A DNA stretch of 41,000 bases. Origin: JBMNCR01 sp049366695 (GTDB taxonomy: Bacteria; Bacillota; Clostridia; Eubacteriales; Alkalibacteraceae). Shown in pieces: positions 35,339 through 41,000 of this stretch. Below the pieces are notes generated by a model. The model did not search any database. It was not told the DNA's origin and was given only the letters and a program-made list of their open reading frames with translations. The position numbers were made by a program, and so were the translations under genes. Each line of letters starts with the position of its first letter. Position 1 is the stretch's first letter. Location: NCBI GenBank assembly GCA_049366695.1, contig JBMNCR010000114.1, positions 1-41,000 on the forward strand, read 5' to 3'.

Positions 35339-36010
35339 ATGACTTTCAACGACATTTTTAAATCAAATTTTCTAGAAAACATTACATCAGTATCAATTTT
35401 TGATATGGTATTAGCATTAGTATTGGCATTTGCCATGGGAGTATTAATTTTTTTCATATATAAAAAGACTTTTTCAGGAGTAATGTATTCATCGAGTTTT
35501 GGTGTATTAATAATAACGCTACCTATGATAACTGCATTGGTTATGTTGGCTGTTACAAGTAATATAGTACTATCTCTTGGAATGGTAGGAGCACTATCAA
35601 TTGTTAGATTTAGGACAGCTATCAAAGAACCTTTAGATATTGCTTTCTTATTTTGGGCAATTGCAGTAGGTATTGTTTTGGCTGCGGGATTAATACCATT
35701 GGCAGTATTTGGTAGTACGTTAATTGGAATAGTTATGGTGTTATATTCCAATAAAAAATCGTATGATAATCCGTATATTGTTTTAGTTATTTGTAATGGA
35801 GAAATAGCAGAAAATAATGTACAAAACTTTTTGGCAGATACTGTTAAGAAGAGTGTGATAAAAAGCAAAACAGTAAATAAAGGTATTATTGAGTTGAACT
35901 ACGAGATAAGATTGAAAGACAATAATACAAAATTTATTAATGAACTATCTGATTTTGAAGGAGTGGATAACGCTATACTAGTAAGTTACAATGGCGATTA
36001 TATGGGATAG
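35339..36010 (+). CDS. DUF4956 membrane protein
   Basis: A 223-residue protein with four or so membrane helices in the first 140 residues and a soluble C-terminal domain of about 80 residues. The DUF4956 signature GMVGALSIVRFRTAIKEPLD lies near residues 81-100. This family typically sits beside VTC-domain genes and may form the membrane partner of the polymerase, but that role is not proven. AAAAGGAG lies 8 bases before the ATG. It is 85 bases after the VTC gene and 19 before the CotH gene, so the three are likely co-transcribed. Confidence 0.9.
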   Translation: MTFNDIFKSNFLENITSVSIFDMVLALVLAFAMGVLIFFIYKKTFSGVMYSSSFGVLIITLPMITALVMLAVTSNIVLSLGMVGALSIVRFRTAIKEPLDIAFLFWAIAVGIVLAAGLIPLAVFGSTLIGIVMVLYSNKKSYDNPYIVLVICNGEIAENNVQNFLADTVKKSVIKSKTVNKGIIELNYEIRLKDNNTKFINELSDFEGVDNAILVSYNGDYMG

Positions 36011-36029
36011 AAAAAGGAAGGGAAATGAA

Positions 36030-37661
36030 ATGAGCAAACATAAATATACAAATATAGTCAGCATAATTATTATTTGCTTATCATTGATTGTTACAATATT
36101 ATTTATGAACGGCGAAGCCCTAGGCATAAGCAATTATTCAACCAGTCTTTCCTATGAAACACAGCTTTTTGATGATAGTTTTGTACATACTGTAGATATT
36201 GTTATTGATCAAGATGATTGGGATGATATGCTTGAAAATGCAGGAGAAAAAGAATATATAAATAGTACAATTGTAATTGACAATGAAATCTTTAATAACG
36301 TTGCTATTAGGACAAAGGGTAATAGTTCTTTAGATAATATATTAAGGACCAACTCAGACAGATTCAGTTTTAAAATAGAATTTGATCATTTTGATAATAC
36401 GTTATCATATTTTGGCCTTGACAAAATATCGTTAAACAATATTTATCAAGATAATACATATCTTAAAGATTATTTAGCTTATGATATGTTGAATTCTATG
36501 GGAGTTCCTGGACCTCTTGCAAGCTATGTATACATTACTGTAAATGGTGAAGATTGGGGACTATATCTAGCAGTTGAGGCAGTTGAAGATTCATTTATTG
36601 ATCGTGTATACGGTAAAGATTCTGATGGAAACCTATATAAACCGGAAACTACAGAAGATATGATGCCCAAGCAACAAATGGGTATGACTGAGATTAATAA
36701 TGGAGAAATACCTAACTTTGATGCTGTACAAGGTAATGACGGTGAACAACCTACTTCAGTAGTAGATAGTGGAAATAATCAAGATATATCTGTTGAAGGC
36801 ACTGATACTAACGGTAGTAGACCTCCCATAAGACCAGATATGAATAATAATGATTCAGATAATATGGACAATATGGACAATATGCAAGAGTTTGGTGGAA
36901 TGAATAGTAGTAATACTAGTGCTAACGGTGCCACACTAGAATATACAGATGATGATTATAGCAGTTATTCAGATATTTTTGATAATGCAAAAACTGATGT
37001 GTCAGCAAGTGATAAAGATACACTTATTGAAGCACTGAAACAATTGAGCACTGGTGAAAATATAGCATCTGCTATTGATGTTGATTCAGTAATTGATTAT
37101 TTTGTTGTACATAATTATTTATTAAATTTTGACAGCTATACTGGTACTATGTTGCATAATTATTATCTCTACGAAGAAGATGGTTTGCTCTCAATGATAG
37201 GATGGGATTATAACCTTAGCTTTGGAACTTTTACATATGAAGCAAATGAAACAGCAACAACATATGTGAATTTTCCTATCGATACGCCAACAGTAGGCAA
37301 TGTTCAAGAGCAGAGACCAATGTTAGATAAGCTATTAACAAATGAGGAATATCTCAATCAGTATCATGATGAATTTTTAAAATTTATTGATTTATATTTT
37401 GAAAACGCATATTTTGAAGAAACTATTGATAATGTTACTGATATGATAGATCCTTTTGTAAAAAAAGATCCTACTGCATTTTGCGCCTATGAGGAATTTT
37501 TACAAGGGGTGCAAACTTTAAAAGAATTTTGTTTATTGCGAACTGAAAGTATACAAGGACAGCTTGATGGAACCATTCCATCAACAATAACTGAACAAGT
37601 TGATTCAGCAGAATTAATAAATGCAGATTATCTTGAAATGTCTGATTTAGGTCAGAAATAA
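36030..37661 (+). CDS. CotH family protein kinase-like, membrane-anchored
   Basis: A 543-residue CotH-type protein. A single N-terminal membrane helix (residues 10-30) leads to an outside domain. CotH proteins are atypical kinases, first known from Bacillus spore coat. Visible landmarks: NVAIRTKGNSS near residue 92 (nucleotide-binding Lys), RFSFKIEF near residue 110, NGEDWGLYLAVEAVE near residue 172, and the metal-binding IGWDYNLSFG near residue 389. Between residues 210 and 310 is an Asn/Asp/Gly/Met-rich insert (repeated DNM triplets) that looks disordered. GGAAGGGA precedes the ATG at 36030; an in-frame ATG at 35991 within the previous gene lacks a ribosome site. Linked to VTC and DUF4956, it may phosphorylate a surface or polyphosphate-associated substrate (inference). 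Confidence 0.87.
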   Translation: MSKHKYTNIVSIIIICLSLIVTILFMNGEALGISNYSTSLSYETQLFDDSFVHTVDIVIDQDDWDDMLENAGEKEYINSTIVIDNEIFNNVAIRTKGNSSLDNILRTNSDRFSFKIEFDHFDNTLSYFGLDKISLNNIYQDNTYLKDYLAYDMLNSMGVPGPLASYVYITVNGEDWGLYLAVEAVEDSFIDRVYGKDSDGNLYKPETTEDMMPKQQMGMTEINNGEIPNFDAVQGNDGEQPTSVVDSGNNQDISVEGTDTNGSRPPIRPDMNNNDSDNMDNMDNMQEFGGMNSSNTSANGATLEYTDDDYSSYSDIFDNAKTDVSASDKDTLIEALKQLSTGENIASAIDVDSVIDYFVVHNYLLNFDSYTGTMLHNYYLYEEDGLLSMIGWDYNLSFGTFTYEANETATTYVNFPIDTPTVGNVQEQRPMLDKLLTNEEYLNQYHDEFLKFIDLYFENAYFEETIDNVTDMIDPFVKKDPTAFCAYEEFLQGVQTLKEFCLLRTESIQGQLDGTIPSTITEQVDSAELINADYLEMSDLGQK

Positions 37662-37687
37662 ATGGTATTGGTATAGTGGATATTAAG

Positions 37688-37722
37688 GCGTATTTGTAGA
37701 ACAATTACAAATACGCTTTCTC
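37688..37722 (+). terminator. Intrinsic terminator after the CotH gene
   Basis: GCGTATTTGTA (37688-37698) pairs with TACAAATACGC (37706-37716), eleven perfect pairs with a 7-base loop, followed by TTTCT. It marks the end of the VTC-DUF4956-CotH unit. Confidence 0.75.
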
Positions 37723-37813
37723 AATATAAATAGAAAGAACGGTTGCGCTATCACTATACAATAGTAGTAATGAGAAAGTGGAAAAGCAGAAAAGCGGGAA
37801 AAGTAGAAAAGTC

Positions 37814-37962
37814 GAGTGTGCCACTCACTAATAGGAAGCCTTGGGTTTCATTTGGCAACAAATAAAGTTAAATGTAGGCAAGGGAGATAGTAGTCCGAAA
37901 TCGTAAGGTGAAGAGATGAAAGCTATCTGGAACACTCATGAAACACAAAATAATCTGTTTCA
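37814..37962 (+). ncRNA. Structured RNA-like segment resembling group II intron domain I
   Basis: This gene-free stretch looks folded. GAGTGTGCC (37814-37822) pairs with GGAACACTC (37929-37937) except for one position. Inside are a CCTTG/CAAGG pair around ATTTGGCAACAAAT, and a GATAG/CTATC pair around TCCGAAATCGTAAGGTGAAG. A hairpin TGAAACA/TGTTTCA follows at 37939-37962. GTGTGCC at 37816 is close to the GUGYG consensus at the start of group II introns, and the whole recalls their domain I, but I find no intron-encoded protein and no domain V within the next 600 bases. A decayed 5' remnant or an independent RNA are both possible. A purine-rich run with repeated GAAAAG lies upstream (37780-37812). 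Confidence 0.4.
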
Positions 37963-38121
37963 CCATTGTATTCTATAAATCTTTTGCAACCCTTCAATTA
38001 AAGATTATGGAAAGATTACTAATTTGATAATATAGTGTTGTATAATTAAATAAGAAGTTATATAATATTTTTCGGTTTTTTAGTAGTACAAAAATAAGTT
38101 AGTTATCTAAAGGTGAAAATT

Positions 38122-38373
38122 ATGTTTTATGTTTATATGTTGCGTTGTAATGACAATTCTCTTTATACGGGATGGACTACGGATTTAGATAGAAGATTAA
38201 AAGAGCATAATAAAGGGACAGGTGCTAAATACACTAGGGCAAAGTTACCTGTTAAATTGGTATATCATGAACAATTAAATTCTAAAAGTGATGCAATAAA
38301 AAGGGAATATCAGATTAAGCAATTAAAGAAAATACAAAAAGAAAAGCTTGTTAAAAAAAATAATCAATTTTAG
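38122..38373 (+). CDS. GIY-YIG nuclease domain protein (UPF0213/YhbQ-like)
   Basis: An 83-residue single-domain GIY-YIG protein: YVYMLRC (GIY strand), YTGWTTDLDRRLKEHN (YIG strand and catalytic Arg region) and KREYQIKQLKK near the C terminus with the catalytic Glu region. Such small standalone proteins are widespread; their cellular target is unknown, with a role in DNA handling presumed. AAAGGTG lies 6 bases before the ATG at 38122; the in-frame GTG at 38113 is part of that site. It has no obvious operon partner. The structured RNA-like segment lies about 160 bases upstream. Confidence 0.9.
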   Translation: MFYVYMLRCNDNSLYTGWTTDLDRRLKEHNKGTGAKYTRAKLPVKLVYHEQLNSKSDAIKREYQIKQLKKIQKEKLVKKNNQF

Positions 38374-38424
38374 TATTCTTATAAAATTGAATAATATTCC
38401 AGTACAATAAAATGTAGAATTTTG

Positions 38425-38453
38425 TTGAATAATTAATTGCATGATGGTATATT
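38425..38453 (+). promoter_or_regulatory. Promoter of the riboswitch-controlled gene
   Basis: TTGAAT (38425-38430), a 17-base spacer ending TGG, and TATATT (38448-38453). The predicted transcript start near 38460 is about ten bases before the c-di-GMP aptamer, a fitting distance. Confidence 0.6.
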
Positions 38454-38470
38454 TATTGTATCTAATAGTT

Positions 38471-38591
38471 TTCTCAACGATAATAGCAAACTTATCGAAA
38501 GATAAGGACGCAAAACTAAAGGACCTTACGTTATTTTGTATGGTAGCCAGTTGCCGAAGGAGAATATTTTATTTCTCCTAAAAAAAGGAGG
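38471..38591 (+). promoter_or_regulatory. c-di-GMP-I (GEMM-I) riboswitch
   Basis: The aptamer shows the GEMM-I landmarks in order: GCAAAC (38486-38491), the P2 stem CTTATC-GAAA-GATAAG with GNRA loop, GGACGCAAA (38507-38515), ACT pairing with AGT around the second arm, and GGTAGCC (38542-38548). The 3' side of P1, GAGAA (38560-38564), pairs with TTCTC (38471-38475). The expression platform is readable: AGGAGAA (38558-38564) can pair with TTCTCCT (38573-38579), or CTCCT (38575-38579) can pair with the ribosome site AGGAG (38586-38590). The second fold would hide the ribosome site of the next gene. This implies translational control, probably OFF with ligand. Confidence 0.9.
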
Positions 38592-38599
38592 ATAATAAA

Positions 38600-39892
38600 A
38601 TGAAAAAACTTATAAAAACTATTATCACTGTAATATTATTTTCTCTTATATTATTTAATTCTGCATATGCTTCTCCAGTTGGCACACAAGTAACTGTTAA
38701 AGCAGGTATAACACCGGATAGCTTTTGGTATACTTTTGATCAATTTTTTGAAGATATTCAATTAGCTTTGTCATCAAATCCTGCAACTGATACTGAGCTT
38801 TTATTAAAGTTTGCTAAAGAACGATTGGCTGAAGCTAAAGAGATGAATTTAGAAGAAAAAAATGAATATGTTGAAGAAGCTATGGAAGAGTACTTGGGAA
38901 TATTAGAAGAGGCACAGGAAAATATTTCTGAAATGATTATTGAAGAAGAGGTAGATGAAAGCGATTTAGAAGATATAGTAAAAGAATTAGATGAAGCTAC
39001 AAATATTGAAGATGATGTAAAAGAGTGTATTGAAGAAGAAAATAAAGATTTAAAAGAAAAATTGGATAATGCATATCTTGTATCAAATGTAGTCAAAGAT
39101 TTAGATAAAGAGCAAGTTATTTCTCTTAGAGAAAATGAGATGGGATATGGTCAGATAGCTCAAATATTTGCATTAGCACAGTATACACAAAAAAGCGTCG
39201 AAGAGGTTGCAAGTTTATTTTTAGATGAAGAAGTTGGATTCGGAGATGTTGCAGAAATATTAGAAGTAAATGTTTCAGAATTAAATAAATCGATAAAAGA
39301 GAATAAAAATAACGAATCGAGTAATAAGAATAACCAAAATAACAAAGTTAAAGATGATGCTACTCAAGAAGATGAAAACGATGAAGATCAAAATAATGAA
39401 TTAGATACTAATACAAACGACGCAACAAATATAGATAATGATGTGGACGAAGATAACGAAGATGATATGGATATCAAAGAAGATGATGATGAAAATGATG
39501 ATGATGAAAAATCAAAAGAGTATGATAAAGATAAAAAAAAGGAGGAAATAGAAAATAGAAAAAGTAATAAAGAGGACAATAATTCTAATATAAATTCTTC
39601 AAATAAAAAAGCAGAAGATGATAAAAACCGCGGATTAGACTATAAAGATAGTGATGAAGACGATACAGATAAAGATAGTGATGACGATGCAGATGAAGAT
39701 AGTTATGATGACGATGCAGATGAAGATAGTTATGATGACGATGCAGATGAAGATAGTTATGATGACAATGAAGATGAAGATAGTGATGATGACGATGCAG
39801 ACGAAGATAGTTATGATAACGATGCAGACGAAGATAGTGATGATGACGATACAGATGAAGATAGTAATGATAATAAAGTTGATGAAGATTAA
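38600..39892 (+). CDS. Secreted DUF5667 protein with acidic repeat tail
   Basis: A 430-residue secreted protein. A signal peptide (residues 1-25, ending AYA) precedes a DUF5667 region (residues 35-130), recognised from VKAGITPDSFWYTFDQFFEDI and LLLKFAKERLAEAKEM. Two short helical repeats follow (near residues 175 and 205: YGQIAQIFALAQ, FGDVAEILEV), then a long low-complexity Asn/Asp/Glu/Lys region. The last 80 residues are a tandem of acidic 9-residue units (DADEDSYDD type). Such acidity suits cation binding at the surface. AAGGAGG, 8 bases before the ATG, is the element the c-di-GMP riboswitch can hide, so production should depend on c-di-GMP. A terminator follows. Confidence 0.88.
   Translation: MKKLIKTIITVILFSLILFNSAYASPVGTQVTVKAGITPDSFWYTFDQFFEDIQLALSSNPATDTELLLKFAKERLAEAKEMNLEEKNEYVEEAMEEYLGILEEAQENISEMIIEEEVDESDLEDIVKELDEATNIEDDVKECIEEENKDLKEKLDNAYLVSNVVKDLDKEQVISLRENEMGYGQIAQIFALAQYTQKSVEEVASLFLDEEVGFGDVAEILEVNVSELNKSIKENKNNESSNKNNQNNKVKDDATQEDENDEDQNNELDTNTNDATNIDNDVDEDNEDDMDIKEDDDENDDDEKSKEYDKDKKKEEIENRKSNKEDNNSNINSSNKKAEDDKNRGLDYKDSDEDDTDKDSDDDADEDSYDDDADEDSYDDDADEDSYDDNEDEDSDDDDADEDSYDNDADEDSDDDDTDEDSNDNKVDED
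39659..39874 (+). repeat. 27-bp coding minisatellite
   Basis: Eight in-frame copies of a 27-bp unit encode variants of DADEDSYDD at the C terminus of the DUF5667 protein. The copies at 39686-39712, 39713-39739 and 39740-39766 are identical in sequence. The one before them (39659-39685) and the four after (39767-39874) have drifted. There are no spacers between copies, so this is not a CRISPR array. Confidence 0.93.
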
Positions 39893-39925
39893 AAAAACTG
39901 ATAAAACATACTTTACAGCAGCTTA

Positions 39926-39953
39926 AAATCTAGGATAATTCCTAGATTTTTTT
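39926..39953 (+). terminator. Intrinsic terminator after the DUF5667 gene
   Basis: AAATCTAGG (39926-39934), loop ATAATT, CCTAGATTT (39941-39949), then a run of seven T from 39947. Nine perfect pairs. Confidence 0.85.
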
Positions 39954-40020
39954 CTTCTAATAATGTGTTATCAAATACAAATACTATTATATGAATAATT
40001 TTATATTAGGAGGAAATTAA

Positions 40021-40185
40021 ATGGGATTTCTAAGATGGCTTGGCGGTATTGTTGTGTTTTTTTGGTTAATAGGAATAATATTTAGAATAGGTGGAGAATT
40101 AATTCATTTTTTACTTATTGTTGCTGCAGTAGTATTTCTTTTTGATTTTATTACTGGGACACGAAAAGCTAAAAATAAAAAGTGA
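40021..40185 (+). CDS. lmo0937 family small membrane protein
   Basis: A 54-residue protein with two membrane helices (residues 7-22 and 28-45) and a short basic tail (TRKAKNKK). The pattern VVFFWLIGIIFRIGGELIHFLLIVAAVVFL matches the lmo0937/DUF5670 family of tiny Firmicute membrane proteins of unknown role. TTAGGAGG lies 5-8 bases before the ATG, which makes the gene credible despite its size. It stands alone between a terminator and a palindromic element. Confidence 0.8.
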   Translation: MGFLRWLGGIVVFFWLIGIIFRIGGELIHFLLIVAAVVFLFDFITGTRKAKNKK

Positions 40186-40202
40186 TTGTATTATTTAGAC
40201 GG

Positions 40203-40310
40203 CACTGAAAAAGTTTTTACTTTAAATTTTGATTTGATATATATAGTATTCATTACGTTTTTTAATAATGTATATTGTATCACAAATATTAATTTTAAAC
40301 TTTTTCAGTG
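40203..40310. repeat. MITE-like palindromic element
   Basis: A 108-base near-palindrome with perfect 14-bp terminal inverted repeats, CACTGAAAAAGTTT (40203-40216) and AAACTTTTTCAGTG (40297-40310). The inner arms also pair imperfectly (around 40231-40250 against 40265-40282), so the single strand could fold into one long hairpin. No reading frame is inside. I cannot see a clear target-site duplication. It may be a small non-autonomous element, or a two-way terminator after the small membrane protein gene. Confidence 0.6.
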
Positions 40311-40581
40311 TATTTTTACTGAGAAAATAAATATATTATTTAAAGCTTAAAATTAATAATATTTTTATAAATGAATTAATAGGAGCAAAAAAAATCTTTA
40401 ATAATACATATTATTATAAAAAATAATCATTATTTATGAATATCATGCATTCTTATGTGGAAATTAGAAATATTAACTAATACATTGTCTTTTGTTTATA
40501 TTATTTATAATACAAATATTTATAATATTTGCTAATAGTAAATAATATAATAAAAATAATATGATTTAAGGTGATGATATT
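40311..40581. other. AT-rich intergenic region
   Basis: About 270 very AT-rich bases before the last gene. I see no gene, RNA or clear promoter apart from many TATAAT-like words, which have no predictive value in such base composition. Confidence 0.4.
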
Positions 40582-41000
40582 ATGAAGCGTTTTATTATAT
40601 TGATGTTTTTAATTTTGTTATTAATATTCTCTTCTGCATGTACAGTAGTATCATATACTAACATAAGTTATCAAAATCAAACTGAAAATATTAATGAAAA
40701 ATATCAAAAAACATCAATAGAAGAGTTTATAAATATTATTGGAAAGAACAAAGAACAGGTAATTTATAAATATGGAGAAGCGGATTTAGAAGATTATCTA
40801 TATGGAGGTCAAATTTACTATTATAAAAATTATAACGTTGCATTTGGTATAGATAATAATGTAGTTTCAAGTTTGATTATCTATGAAGGAATAATTTGTC
40901 AGAATATAAAAATTGGATCGAAGCTAATTGATATAGTAAACATTCTAGGTTATAAAATGGAAGATATTAATAAAACGGAATATAATCAAGATTATATTCT
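40582..41000 (+). CDS. Predicted lipoprotein, truncated by the window end
   Basis: Reading frame open from ATG 40582 to the window edge (139 codons seen, no stop). It begins with a lipoprotein signal MKRFIILMFLILLLIFSSAC, with the lipidated Cys at residue 20. The mature part has IEEFINIIGKNKEQVIYKYGE and later CQNIKIGSKLIDIVNILG, a helix-turn pattern reminiscent of small proteins of the SmpA/OmlA or similar envelope type, which I cannot confirm. AAGGTGATGA is the ribosome site. The remaining sequence lies outside the window. Confidence 0.75.
   Translation, partial: MKRFIILMFLILLLIFSSACTVVSYTNISYQNQTENINEKYQKTSIEEFINIIGKNKEQVIYKYGEADLEDYLYGGQIYYYKNYNVAFGIDNNVVSSLIIYEGIICQNIKIGSKLIDIVNILGYKMEDINKTEYNQDYI

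Noticed and set aside
37740..38120. Intact group II intron
   Set aside because: No reverse transcriptase frame and no domain V-like GAGC...GUUC hairpin are visible, so at most a fragment is present.
39659..39874. Possible CRISPR array
   Set aside because: Units follow each other without spacers, are in frame with the gene and no cas genes are present.
39651..39926. Open frame of Met-rich repeats overlapping the DUF5667 gene
   Set aside because: It is the other frame of the 27-bp coding repeat, has no ribosome site and encodes a meaningless MQMKIVMMT repeat.

Overview
The window is a very AT-rich chromosomal stretch with Gram-positive style ribosome-binding sites (AGGAGG-like), SPII lipoproteins, PelF/PelG, LemA/DUF2207, FmdE, VTC/CotH and a c-di-GMP-I riboswitch. 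Together these suggest an anaerobic Clostridia-type Firmicute, perhaps a marine or sediment lineage near Vallitalea or Lachnospirales. The genus is a guess. I see no rRNA, tRNA, phage, IS transposase or CRISPR. Almost all genes are on the + strand.

Left part (6-12321): an exopolysaccharide locus. pelF and pelG, the cytoplasmic glycosyltransferase and inner-membrane partner of Pel export, open the window. They are followed by a GT2 glycosyltransferase, a Wzx-like flippase, a large HAD/GWRGS protein, a hexapeptide acetyltransferase, an extracytoplasmic DUF4874/DUF4832 protein and two tandem paralogous GT2 enzymes. A convergent polysaccharide deacetylase (12347-13312, minus) closes it. The remaining pel genes, if present, lie upstream of the window.

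Middle part: a RecQ helicase (13844-16015) and a fusion of an MFS-like membrane domain to a LuxR DNA-binding domain (16269-17624). Next comes a transcription unit that starts at a good promoter (about 17865) just after a terminator: a membrane protein, a 1254-residue secreted or membrane Ig-like protein with a toxin-like C-terminal region, two zinc-ribbon proteins, LemA, a DUF2207 membrane protein and a small lipoprotein. This is the best candidate for an undescribed envelope system. It is followed by a ferritin-like protein, a metallophosphoesterase and a lipoprotein.

Right part: FmdE, a SAM methyltransferase, a flavodoxin and a FecCD-type ABC importer (29207-34200) look like a metal or metal-chelate acquisition and handling unit behind a structured leader. 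VTC polyphosphate polymerase, DUF4956 and CotH kinase genes (34579-37661) form a recognisable triad. A structured, non-coding segment near 37.8-37.96 kb resembles group II intron domain I but has no intron-encoded protein or domain V in view. A GIY-YIG protein follows. A c-di-GMP-I riboswitch with a readable translational switch then precedes a secreted DUF5667 protein with a 27-bp repeat tract. The window ends with a small membrane protein, a palindromic MITE-like element and a truncated lipoprotein gene.

A theme is c-di-GMP and the cell surface: Pel-type polymer genes at one end and a c-di-GMP riboswitch controlling a secreted acidic protein at the other. That link is inference; nothing in the window shows direct coupling.
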